A stretch of DNA of 64,000 bases from Narthecium ossifragum (lineage: Eukaryota > Streptophyta > Magnoliopsida > Dioscoreales > Nartheciaceae): NCBI GenBank assembly GCA_963920575.1, contig OY986968.1, forward strand, positions 9,789,485-9,853,484, written 5' to 3'. The notes below the pieces were generated by a model that worked only from the letters and a program-made list of their open reading frames with translations, was not told where the DNA came from and made no database searches. Of this stretch, positions 34,738-45,159 are shown piece after piece; position 1 is the stretch's first letter, and every line of letters begins with the position of its first letter. A program made the translations under genes and the position numbers.

Positions 34738-35262
34738 CCTTTCTTTCTCCTTCTTTCCTTCTTTTCTTCTTCTCCTGCGTTCTTTCTCCTCTCTCTCCTA
34801 CGGCTGGCTGTGCTAGGGCATTCGGAGGCGTGGCTTCGAGGAGCGGATTCTGGCGATCGGAGTTGGGGGATGCGTGGAGGAGCTGCCCTATCTCTTCAAG
34901 TAGGTGTTTCTACCCCAATCCTGGGATCGGGTTCTCCTAGGATAGGTTTATTGTATTTTCGCTGTAGGAGTACTTATTAGAATGCAATGTACTTCCTTGT
35001 GCATGTGTTATAGACGCTTTGAAGTATTCCTACCTCGCGATTTCCGTATTCTAACGGCTGGTTTTCCGTATTATCGCCGTTTCGTTGGTTTTCGCCATTT
35101 TGACCTAGATAGGAGATTTATCCGTCAAAAGTGTGATTTCTTTGCACCATTGGTTTCCCCATCATTAATTATGCATGCTTGCAAAGCTTCAATGATTTCC
35201 AACTAGATTTGATCCTTGAAATCCAAGAAATTGGATTTCCGGCACTGTTCTGATGAACTGCG

Positions 35263-35525
35263 CCTAAGGATCGACGGTCGATCGGTGCATCGACCGTCAA
35301 GTGTTGTTCTACGCTTTCTGGACCTGGCGGTCGACCGTCGGATCGACCGTCGCATCGACCGTCAGGCGCTGTTTGGTTTTGGGTTTCCCAGGGTCGATGT
35401 GTGGATTGATCGTCGCCCTTTGGCTTTCTTCGTGATGGCCTCACGGTCGACCGTGGCATCGACCCTGACATCGACCGTGGCCTCACGGTCGATCGGCGGA
35501 TCGACCGTCGCATTGACCATGGGCC
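35263..35525. repeat. GACGGTCGATCG module cluster in A11
   Basis: At least twelve half-palindromes of GCATCGACCGTC and its reverse complement alternate here. The core differs from A5 and A9 by the GGTC/GACC flank, yet it lies at the homologous place downstream of the conserved hairpin. Confidence 0.88.
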
Positions 35526-37591
35526 CTTGAATATGGTTTTCTGGCTTTTCTTGGATGGCTTTCAATCGTGATTGATCTTTAAACATGTTGGAAACTTTAT
35601 AAGTGGATTTTGTTGAGTTTTCAAAGGTTATCTATCGAGTTTGAGGATCGATTCGAGTATCTCCCCTTTTGGACGAATCTATGGTTTTGATCGCATTTAA
35701 TACGTTTGATAAGTAGTTAAATGCTATATTGGGTTGCTTAACCATTAGCTAGCCATGAGTGCTAGTTAATGAGGAATTGTGGAACCTTAGCCTGTTGCCG
35801 GCGTGTGCCAAGGGCTATTGTATAAATGTGGCCAGTTACCTGCGGGGTAACTGTGGAACCTTAGTCTGTTAGGTGCAAGAGTGCACTGAAGACTATTGTA
35901 TATCTGTATTCATGCTTTGCTCAGATGTCTGTTGGTTAGCATAGATTATTCTGTATTTGAGGCCTTTGCTATGCTTACCCTTTGGCTAGCTGTAGGTTAT
36001 GCCCAGCCCTGTATAATTCATGACATCTTGTTGCATGTTTATATCTCGTTATCTGTGCCTGAGCATTGCATGCATCCGGATTGCATTAGAGGCATTTGAG
36101 GTTAGGCGGGCGATGGGTTGATCGCCGATCCGAGGCTCTCGGGTAGCTCGGATCTAGCCATTAGGACCGCGGCTGGGTAGTCAGGAATAGGGTGTGATCT
36201 TGAATCATCTGAATCTTTTGGGATTGAGGATGCACGCTAGTTGACTCTGATCATTGCTTGGGGTTTAGAGGTCATGTTGGTCTCCCAAGGCCAAGTGCTA
36301 AGAATGCAAATCGATGTATTCCCGACGTGGTCCCCAGGCAGTGGTATCCCTGCTGGGTAAGGGTGATCCTGCATGGTATTGTTCCCCTGTTAGTGCTTAG
36401 GGTGATCTTGGTAACATGTTCAAGAGAGAGGTTCATGACAGGAGCCCTTGGGACATCGATGGGTTATGGGACCCGTGGCATCCGTTAGACTTGAGTTGGG
36501 AGACAACACTGTTGTTGTTTTCCTCCCTTCAGTGTGCCGTAGAGTAGAACCCTACTGAGCTTATCGCTCACTCCTACCCGGGCTGCGTTTGCAGGTGCAG
36601 GCGCCAGTTCTTCTTCAATAGAGCCGGCGGATCAGCTTTGGTGGCGCGACTACATCCAGAGATGCTTGAGGTTGTTGGAGGATTATCTGTTGTACTTTGG
36701 CAGTTTTGTAAATTGTAAATATATTTGAAGACTTTTGAAATCAATGTATAATATTCTTTCATTGGAAGATTTGTATCAAATATTGAATAGTACAACTGAT
36801 GCTATGAAAATTGAATTTCTGTTTCACATCTGGAATACTTTGTTTAAGTTTTTCTATAATTCCGCATTGTATCGCGCCAGCTGGAGATGAATAGTGTAGG
36901 TTTCCCCTCACGCCTCGGCTCGGATGGGTTTTCTGGGTCGGGGTGTGACATTAAAGCTCTCAAGAAAGATGAAAATGAAAAATAAGCTTGCTAAAATGTA
37001 TTCCAATAACCCCTTAGTCCTTACACAAGTTTACTGCATCTTCCCTCTTATACTTGAGCTTCAAAGCCTCCAAAAATAGCTCCCAAAGGCTTTTTTTTCT
37101 TCGATGGCTATATTTTTTACTTTTCACACACTGGCGGTCCACATTCATATCTTCCACTACATCAACCGTCGTGGACAAAATATAGCTCGAGCCAACCTCC
37201 GCATTAGCCTTCAAGCTTCGCGGTCGACCTTCGACTCGAGTGTCACATTGACCATCAGCCTCTGTGAGGAAATGATGCATTCTGGGTCAATGCCTCGTTC
37301 GACTGTTGCTTCTCCAACTAAAGTCATCATAGTCCGCGTTCGTTCGGTGCATCGTCCGCCACATCGTTCGTTGGCCTACAACATTTAGAAATGGCTTTCC
37401 CTCCAAGCCAATACTTTTCCAAAGTATATAACATACAAACATCCTCCGTCGTCGATCTGTGCATCGACCACGAGTGCAAAAACATTTAAACATTGATTTT
37501 AACGAGTTCTAAATTAACGGATATAAATGTCAAATCATTTGTTTGTCATTATACACATATTCACATCATCAAAACAACATTAGGATGAACA

Positions 37592-37607
37592 ATCTCCCCC
37601 TTTTTTT
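37592..37607 (-). other. Polypurine tract of the SIRE-type element
   Basis: On the minus strand AAAAAAAGGGGGAGAT directly precedes the 3' LTR start TGTTCATCC. This is the plus-strand primer for reverse transcription and a typical SIRE tract. Confidence 0.88.
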
Positions 37608-38728
37608 ATAATGTCAACCTTTTCAATTGTGATGATAAACATTAAAGGCTCACTATTAATCAATACATCCATTTTCACATAAAATTTGTTCTAAAATGAA
37701 GTCTTTTGATGCATGCAAATGTCACTATAAGGATGTAATAAGCTCGATCAGAAGTATAAAACTATGAAAATTCAAAATTTGACATATGCACCTCTTTGTA
37801 TAGAAACAAGAAATATGACATTTGAGCATTGATCATACAACACTATAAAGTTTCAAAACTTTCAAAACCAAAATATCAATAAGTAGACAATGCACGATTT
37901 TACACATCACAATATTTCTCACCCTTTGACATCCTCAAAAAGCAATATAAGAGGGGGGTAAAAAAAGGTTAGGATCATGGTCAACCATCAAGTTTAACAA
38001 GGACTTTTAAAAATCAAATTAAAGTTTTTTTAAAACTGAAAAGATATCAAACTTCACAATCATTTGAAAGTTATGCACTAAACCAAGTCATAATACAAGG
38101 GTAAGCTAATCTAATGAAAATTTTCAACCATTAGAGGTTTTCAATATAAACAACCATAAAAATTAGCATCTTTCCATTTCAAACATCAAATTACCAAAGA
38201 TAACATTTCAAGGCTTTACAAAGACAAAATTTCCAACTATTTCTTTTCAAACAAAAATAACAAAAGTTTAAAACCAAAATACAAGTTTGACAACTAGAAA
38301 AACGAAAAGATGAAATGCAGGAATTTGTTCTTTAAATCATTCAAATTGATATTTCATCCAAAGCATCCACACCAGCAACCCATAGGAAAAATATTTTTGA
38401 CAAAATATATTTGAAATAACTTGAAGTTCATCATGCATAGCCAAAAAACAACAACATTCATCGTATTAGGCTTCCTTAAAACATTTGAGTTAAGTTGAGA
38501 ATGAAAAGGCTAAAAAATCACAAATATTGTAAAGGGAGTAACAAGTTCGAATACCAATAGAGGGATCATGTATCATTTAATAACTGTTTGCATACCTCCA
38601 TTTTGATGAAAGATTGAAAGCATATTTTTATCCCCCGTCATATGCCTTGAGCATCCATTAGCAAGTTACCACTATTTTTTTTTAAATTGGTCTTAACCTT
38701 GGATCTCAAGGATTCCTTCAAAAATGAA
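37608..38728 (-). other. SIRE internal remnant with a scrap of protease
   Basis: This AT-rich internal DNA holds the deletion that removed most of pol. Near 38590-38670 a minus-strand frame reads LANGCSRHMTGDKNMLSIFH, aligning with the usual LDSGCSRHMTG of this lineage. The catalytic DSG has become ANG, so the protease is inactive. Nothing else between here and the polypurine tract is recognisable. Confidence 0.7.
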
Positions 38729-39577
38729 TCAATTCTTGATTTTTGGTACCCAAATCTTTTTGGGTCCATTAACGTTAGTTCTAAACATATACATAGATGA
38801 AGTATATTTTTGTATCCAAAAAGTATTAGTATTAATATGTTTCATAAGATAACAATTAAGAGCAATATGTCCTATTTTGTAACAAAAATGACAAGTAGGT
38901 GCATTTGCTATTTTAAGAGGATAAGTAGATGATTTTACTAATCTAGTCTTTTTAAGCTTGTTCATCTTCCTAGATTATAACCAATTCCTTCATTATTCAA
39001 GGAGTTTCATTGGCTATCAAGGATCTTATCAAACTTATTCTTACTCTTCATAAATTTTGAAAGAGTAATTTTCAAATCATCATTCTCAAGAGTGAGATGT
39101 CTCTTAGATTTCCTCAAGTTGATGAGTTCTTTTTGCATATCATAATTTGTGTTCTTCAATATGGTGAGATCATATTGAGTGTCCTTGAGTTCCTTATCAA
39201 GTGTGTCATGAGTGTCACAAGAGTTTTTATCTAGGATGCATTTGTTTTCTTTTTTTGAGGTGTCAATTCTATGCATTGCATCTAATTTTTCTTCTTCTAC
39301 TTTCTTCAAGTCCTTACATGTAGCGTAATACTTTTTCTTAAAAAACTTGAAGTCATTGACTAAAGAATGATAACTTTAAAATAATTCATCAAAGGCAAGC
39401 TCAACATTTACCTCATCATCTTCTTTTTCTTCATCTTCAAGTGCTGTCAAGCAAATGTTGGCAGCCTCTTGTTTATCGTCATCGAAAGAGGAGCTCAAGT
39501 CACTTTCTCCCCAAGTTGTCGCCAAAGCCTTCTTCTTTTCAAACTTCTTCTTTGAAGGTTTCTTGAGATGTGGGCAA

Positions 39578-40879
39578 TTGATGAGTGCATGAAAGTGCAC
39601 TCTGAACAGCCTTATAATCATCTCAATTGCTAGATTATTATCTTTAATCAACATCTTTATTACTATTTTTATATCTATATGTTGCTTCACATAGTTGTTT
39701 AGAAAATGCAGGAAAAAGGAGCAAAGAAGCTGAAAAGATTACATGAATCAACTTCAAAGATTAAACTGTACCTACTCATGAAAAACTAGACGATGTGCCA
39801 TACACCATTACAAAGATCTTGAAGTCTAGTTTCGGGGGAATTTTACGGTTCGTGATTTGGAGCTGCATAGAGGAAGTTACAGTGTTTTTCGTACCAGTGC
39901 GCAGGGCAGAATAGCAGAAGAAAGATGCAAGAAATAAAAGATCGATCTTCCTTAAATAAAAGATCGATCTCTTATGCATGCAGAGATGAAAAAGACCCAC
40001 GGTCGACCGTGGCATCGACCGTCAGCCTCTGTCAAGAAAAATACTTCACAGGGTCCATACGAAGATCGACCGTGAGCGAAAACAAGAAAGTTGAAATAAA
40101 AGATCGATCTTCTTTACTAGAAAGATCGATCCTTTGTGGGCGTTGTCAACAATTGATGAAAGAGATCGATCTCTTCCTTGCAAAGATCGATCTGAACCTG
40201 GGCGGTTTGGAAGGAGCCTAGTCTACGGAGAAAGAAGATCGATCTTTTCCTTAAAGAGATCGATCTTAGTCGGGGCAAACCAGGTTACAAAAATTGAGAA
40301 AAGAAAGAATATCGATCTTTATCCTTAAGAAGATCGATCCTTTGTCGAACGACTTGAAAACAAACGGACCAGATTTAATCCAAAGGCTGAAGCAAAAATT
40401 AGGGTTTATTACTCCTATTTAAGGAAGTCGTCCAAGACTTATGGGGGAGGTTAGCCAGCACTATTGGAGGAGTTTTGAAGGCCGAAAAGAGGGGAGAAGA
40501 CCGCACGAAGATCTAGAGTTTTTCTTTCTTATCTTTCTTATGAATATCTTGGTTGTTTTTATGAACATGAGTGGCAAATCCCTTTGCTAAGGAACCGATA
40601 TAGCCTAACTGAATCATTCTATGTTATTGGATCATGATTATTTAATCAGTTTGTTTTTCTTGTTTCATTCATTATTATAACTGAGATCTTAAATACCTTT
40701 ATCTGGCCAATAGAAGTATTATAGATTATGTTATATGAGATTGGACGAGGGTTCATTCCCTAATCTTGTAGGATCTATGAATGAATGAGATTTAGTCGAA
40801 GCCGGGTACAAGCTAAGACACTTCTTGGTTCATAGTTGTTCAATCGGACATATAGTGTCCGGGTTTCGTACACTCATCA
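39578..40879 (+). mobile_element. Tat-like solo LTR (B2) in the SIRE gag
   Basis: It starts TGATGAGTG and ends CACTCATCA, a perfect 9-bp inverted pair, 1302 bp long. A TATA-like TATTTAAGG is near 40416, plus orientation. The opening TGATGAGTGCATGAAAGTGC resembles Tat/Retand LTRs (recall, not a search). Flanks GCAAT and AATAA do not match, and about a knuckle's worth of gag is missing at the site, so a deletion accompanied or followed insertion. An AGATCGATCTT cluster is at 39935-40345. Confidence 0.85.
39935..40345. repeat. AGATCGATCTT module cluster in solo LTR B2
   Basis: About ten AAGATCGATCTT-type cores in paired arms occur here, plus CGGTCGACCGTGG near 40000. The core is the same as in family A LTR A5, but this host LTR has unrelated termini. 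Confidence 0.87.
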
Positions 40880-41783
40880 AATAATGTTATTGATGTTTGA
40901 ATAAGTATTTCCTTTGTCACCTTTGGGGGTGTCCTTATTGAAGAACTTTCTTCCTTAGCGCTTGAAGATTCATTGGATTCTTATTGTAATCTTTTCTATC
41001 TCCTCATCATCGTCTTCATTGTTTGAATCCGATGATTCTTTGTGTGAGGATTTGAAAACAATGATTTTCTCTTTCTTCTGTCCTTCATCATTGCTTCTCT
41101 CCAGTTCATTCCATGAGTCATGAGAGAGCCCATGAGTTCGTCAATGGATAGCTTAGATAGATCTTTTGCTTCTTCAATTGTCATCACCTTGGGATCCCAT
41201 GATTTAGGTAGGCACCTAAGTAGCTTTCTCAGAATCTTATGATTAGCATATGCTCTACCAAAAGATTCAAGTACATTAAGAATATTGGTAAAACGATTAA
41301 TCATTTCACTAATGGTTTCATCTTCCTTCATAAAAGAAAGTTCATACTCATGTACAAGCATACTTATTCTAGACGCCTTAACTCGGTTAGTTCCCTCATA
41401 AGTAACCTCAAGCTTACTCAATATTTCCTTAGCCGATTTGCATGTCGAGACCCTATTGAACTCATTAGAGCTTAATGCACAAAAAAAATAGTTCTTGGCT
41501 TTCGCATTAATTTCCAAGTTCTTCAAATCGGTTAGGGTATACTCACTCTTAACTTTGGAAACTTGCTTTTCCCCAATAGTTTTCATGGGAATGAAAGGAC
41601 CATCGTCAAATGACCATCAATGCCTCATAATCCATAGATTGGATACAAATCTCCATTTTATCCTTCCAATATGTATAGTTTGTTCCATTGAAGTATGGTG
41701 GCCTATAGATGGATTGACCTACTATGTTTTCCATATTGAGATAGGATCCTCTAGGTTTGTTAAACCTCAAAGATAGAGATCAG

Positions 41784-41795
41784 GCTCTGATACCA
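41784..41795 (-). other. Primer binding site, initiator tRNA-Met type
   Basis: On the minus strand TGGTATCAGAGC is exact, the usual copia PBS complementary to initiator tRNA-Met. It lies two bases from the 5' LTR end at 41798. Confidence 0.92.
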
Positions 41796-41797
41796 AT

Positions 41798-42866
41798 TGA
41801 AAGTCCAAGAAGAGGGTGAATTGGACCTTATTCGAAAACCCAATACATGGAAAACCTAGGTAGGAGGAGTCAAGGACTCTTGAATACTTGTAAATGAAAT
41901 GAAAAGCAAATTAAACAAGTAAATAAAGGATGAGATGACAGCTAGAGAGAGTGCACAAAGTTTATAGTGGTTCGACCCAACTCTTGGTCTACGTCCACTT
42001 CACTCAAGGTCCTGCTTGAGGTTCCACTACTTATAAATCCATTTACAAGCTTTCCACCAAGCTTCCGGGTGCTTGATAAACTTACAATCTTCTCCCAAGA
42101 ACTCTTGGGTATCATCCAAGTCTCTCTAGGTTTCTCTCAAAGTCTACTTCACAACTTAAATTAGTTTTAGAAAGGTTAAAGCTCTCAAGAAAGATGAAAA
42201 TGAAAAATAAACTTGCTAAAATGTATCCCAATAATCCCCTTGGTCCTTACACAAGTTTACTATATCATCCCTCTTATACTTCAGCTTCAAAGCCTTCAAA
42301 ATAGCTCCCAACGGCTATTTTTCTTTTCTCTAGCGTCTATATTTTTTTGCTCTACGCACACTGGCGGTCGACCTTCGCATCGTCCGCCACATTGACTGTC
42401 GCACTCACAATATAACTCGGATCAACCGCCGCATTAGCCTTCAAGCTTCACGGTCGTCCTTCGCATCAACCGTCACATCGACCGTCAGCTTTCGTGAGGA
42501 AATAATACATTCACGGTTGATGCCTCGTTCGACCATCACTTCTCCACATAAAGTCACCATAGTCCGCGGTCGATCGGTGCATCGTCCGCCACATCGTCTG
42601 TCACATCGTCTGTCACATCATCCATCACATCGTCTGCCAGCCTACAACATTTAAAAACGGCTTTCCCCCCAAGCCAATATTTAGCCAAAGTATATAACAT
42701 AAAAACATCCTTTGCGATTCCGTGCATTGACCGCCGCATCGACCGCGAGTACAAAAACATTTAAACATTGATTTTAACGAATTCTAAATTAAGGTATATA
42801 AATGTTAAATCATTTGTTTATCATTATATACATAGTGACATCATCAAAACAAGATTAGGATCAACA
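41798..42866 (-). repeat. 5' LTR of the SIRE-type element
   Basis: This is 1069 bp, minus orientation, from TGTTGATCCTAATC at 42866 to CTTTCA at 41798. It matches the two pieces of the 3' LTR with many point differences, so insertion is not recent. The module region 42365-42740 corresponds to 37130-37470 in the other LTR. Confidence 0.9.
42579..42638. repeat. 12-bp tandem repeat in the SIRE 5' LTR
   Basis: Five units of ACATCGTCTGTC and close variants run head to tail. The matching place in the 3' LTR (near 37349-37372) has about two units, so units were gained or lost after insertion, when both LTRs began identical. Confidence 0.85.
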
Positions 42867-43973
42867 GGAGCTCCATCCCAGTTGCCGTTCTCGCAACAAA
42901 TTCCCTCTTGGGCGTGGTGGAGGAAGGGGTCGGGGGCCTGTTGCTATTTTAATGTTTTCCCTCCCACGTGCGTCGTTGTCCACGTCACGGCTGGAGATGA
43001 GAGATGGTGTGATGTGAGAGCACATATATCCTGGCCTAGGGCTGTTGAGAAGTCTTATGCCCATGTTGTTGCCCTTCCATTGTGGGTGTCGTAGATTAGA
43101 TCCATACTGAGCTTTGTTGCTCACGGTACCCGAGTTGTGCTTGCAGGTACAAGCACATTTCCTTCTTTTTCAAGAGGTGGTAACTCGGGAGGTTCATCCT
43201 TCTCCTGGTGGTGTGTGAGGACCCATACCTGCAACGTGGTCCGAACGCGTTAGGTCGAGGGCCTGGTTTGGTTGGTTTGGCTCAGTTGGCCTTGGTTTGC
43301 GATCGGTTAATCGTATCGCTGTTTTTGGACCCCAAGGGCAATTTGGTAAATCATGGCTAGTCGGTTGGTTTTGCACCCGCGTAATGCACACATGGCCTTG
43401 TACTAATGTATTTGATTGAATAGACCCAATAGGGCGAGATTGCGATGAAATATCACAATTTAGGGTCAAATCAGACTCAATCTGATTAAACTGAGTCGAC
43501 TAGACCGAAGTGGCTAAACCCTCTCTTCTCTCTTTATCTCTCTTCCTTTCCTTCTCCCTCGTGCCCGCACATGACCCACCTTTCCTCTCCCCCACTCGTG
43601 ACCGCGCCGGCCTCTCCCCTCTTCGAAGCTTCTTCGCCACCGTCGCCGATCACCATCCCTCCCTGGCTCTCTCCTCCTCTCCTTTTCCTCGATCCCCTTC
43701 AGCTTCTCCCTCCTCTCCTTCTCCCTCATCAAATCGAGCGTGGATGGAGGCGTCGGAGTTCCGGCGATCCTCGACGACCTGAAGGCGGCAACAGCAAGGG
43801 AGGACGGCGGATTAGCAATAGTTTTAGCATATTAAGGCGGGTTTCTACTCTCAAACCCATGTTTAGGGTTTATCTAGAGTTTTGTTTGCTATTTTGTTGA
43901 TTTATTTGTAGTAGATCGTTCCTCTTAGCTTGCTTAATGTCTGATCTAGCCTTCATGCGATTTTATTTGGATT

Positions 43974-44270
43974 TAAGCTAGATTTATTCATGTTTTTCCC
44001 GGATTGCTATCGAAGCCCTGTTTTTCATCCGGACGAGCTATTCAAACTCAAATCATGGCTCATACGTGCATGATCTCGTCTGATCATCAGGATGTGAGTT
44101 GTAGATCCTCGAATCTACTTCCAATTTAAGCCGGATTTATTCATGTTTTTCCCGGATTGCTATTGAAACCCTGTTTTTCATCCGGACTGAGTTGTTCAAA
44201 CTCAAATCGTCGCTCATACGTGCATGATCTCATCTAATCATCAAGATGTGAGTTGTAGATACTCGAATCT
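43974..44270 (+). repeat. 143-bp tandem duplication within A12
   Basis: The block GATTTATTCATGTTTTTCCC at 43981 recurs at 44124, and the whole region up to TCTACTTCCAATTT repeats with few changes. This is a local duplication inside the LTR. Confidence 0.88.
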
Positions 44271-45159
44271 ACTTCCAATTTCAGCTGGTTTCATAATTTT
44301 TGGATTTATATACTAATTTTGGTGAATTTTCTTCAACTCTGCTGAGAAACAGTAATTGTAGAATCAGTTAGTTAATTAAGTGGAAATTAGTCTTCAATTA
44401 GATCCAATTATTGGACATGATGTTCCTAGCATGCAATTCAATTTCTGATTAAGTTTGATTTCAACTTTGTCGTCGTTTGGACGTTGAATTGATGAGATTT
44501 CATCACCCCTTTTATCGCTTTTGGCCTATGACCGAAATTCATGGTTTTCATCTATTTTTGTTTTTCCATTTGAATTGAATTTCGGGTATGTGTTTTGGAA
44601 ACCATTAATGAACATGTATGCTAAGTTTCATTTTAATTGGACAGACATAGTGAAACCTAGGTTATACCCTTCTTTTTGTCGATTACATATAATTAGGGCA
44701 TGATTAGTCAAATGTAACCTGTCTAATTCATCTAATACTCTGAGGGCATTTTTGGCAGCCTTGGATCCGTTGGGATCCAAGGGATGGGAGGTATGCGCGG
44801 ATCCCGTGGATGGGATCCGCGCATTTGGATTGACGTCGGATCCCGGTCGGATCCCATTTTCGGCAAGAGGGCGGGATGTGACTGAACAACCAGCTATCCC
44901 ATCCCTCTCTCCCTCTCTACTCATCTCTCATCCCCCTCTCCCCCATCTCCCTCTCTCGCTCTCTATTCCCTTTACGAGACCTCACCCACGCCGTCGGTCA
45001 CGCCCAACCCAAGAGGAGCTCCCCATGCCATCGGCCACGCCCAACCCGCTATTGGCAAACTCCCATCTCCCATCCCCCCCTCTCACTCTCTCTTCCCTTA
45101 CATCGCTAGCAGAGGAGCTGTAGAGACCTCACCCCACGCCCCACACCGTCAACCTCGCC

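Larger units (their letters stand above)
34440..36950 (+). mobile_element. Family A solo LTR A11, in the SIRE 3' LTR
   Basis: This 2511-bp copy starts TGTGAGGACCCGTACC and ends GGTCGGGGTGTGACA. A perfect 5-bp target duplication TTAAA is at 34435-34439 and 36951-36955. The TATA-like box CTATTTAAG is at 34729-34737. The hairpin GTAGGTGTTTCTACC is at about 34901. A palindromic cluster built on CGGTCGATCG/CGACCGTC occupies 35263-35525. Excision restores the SIRE LTR as in the 5' copy. Confidence 0.94.
34037..37591 (-). repeat. 3' LTR of the SIRE-type element, split by A11
   Basis: The pieces are 34037-34439 and 36956-37591, about 1.04 kb in total, matching the 1069-bp 5' LTR. On the minus strand it starts TGTTCATCCTAATGTTG beside the polypurine tract. 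Its far end carries a run of 17 G, one T and 7 G (34049-34073) where the 5' LTR has only GAAGAGGG. A GGTCGACC-type module lies at 37130-37470. Confidence 0.88.
38729..41734 (-). pseudogene. SIRE-type gag, interrupted by a solo LTR
   Basis: On the minus strand the frame starts at 41734 with MENIVGQSIYRPPYFNGTNYT. A frameshift near 41615 follows, then the UBN2-type gag domain at 41586-40996 (VSTCKSAKEILSKLEVTYEG and MINRFTNILNVLESFGRAY). After the inserted LTR, gag resumes with CPHLKKPSKKKFEKKKAL at 39560-39500 and an acidic stretch. A coiled-coil region follows at 39309-39007, then a CCHC knuckle CHFCYKIGHIALNC near 38900. It ends GPKKIWVPKIKN at 38729. The first knuckle is largely deleted where the LTR sits. 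Confidence 0.87.
34037..42866 (-). mobile_element. SIRE-type Ty1/copia element, gag-only, non-autonomous
   Basis: On the minus strand the 5' LTR is 41798-42866, the PBS 41784-41795, gag 41734-38729 (interrupted), a protease scrap 38670-38590, the polypurine tract 37607-37592 and the 3' LTR 37591-34037 (interrupted by A11). A perfect target duplication GGAGC is at 34032-34036 and 42867-42871. No reverse transcriptase, RNase H or integrase lies in the 4.2-kb internal region, even allowing for the inserted LTR. This is a deletion derivative that would depend on an autonomous partner's enzymes. It is the only element here with both LTRs still flanking an internal region. Confidence 0.9.
33061..43213 (+). 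mobile_element. Family A LTR A10, host of the SIRE element and A12
   Basis: The pieces are 33061-34036 and 42872-43213, and it probably resumes for a short distance at 58320. Conserved family blocks include GTGGCCAAGCCC near 33332, TGTCTACCCCTTTGACAAGC near 33733, GAGCTTTGTTGCTCAC near 43110 and TTGCAGGTACAAGC near 43140. Its 5' end is missing beyond A8, consistent with A8 having inserted into it before a large deletion. The SIRE element inserted with target GGAGC. Confidence 0.75.

Noticed and set aside
34440..43213. A11 and neighbouring family A pieces as LTRs flanking the SIRE gag.
   Set aside because: The SIRE element has its own LTRs, PBS, polypurine tract and target duplication GGAGC. 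A11 has its own target duplication TTAAA inside the SIRE 3' LTR.
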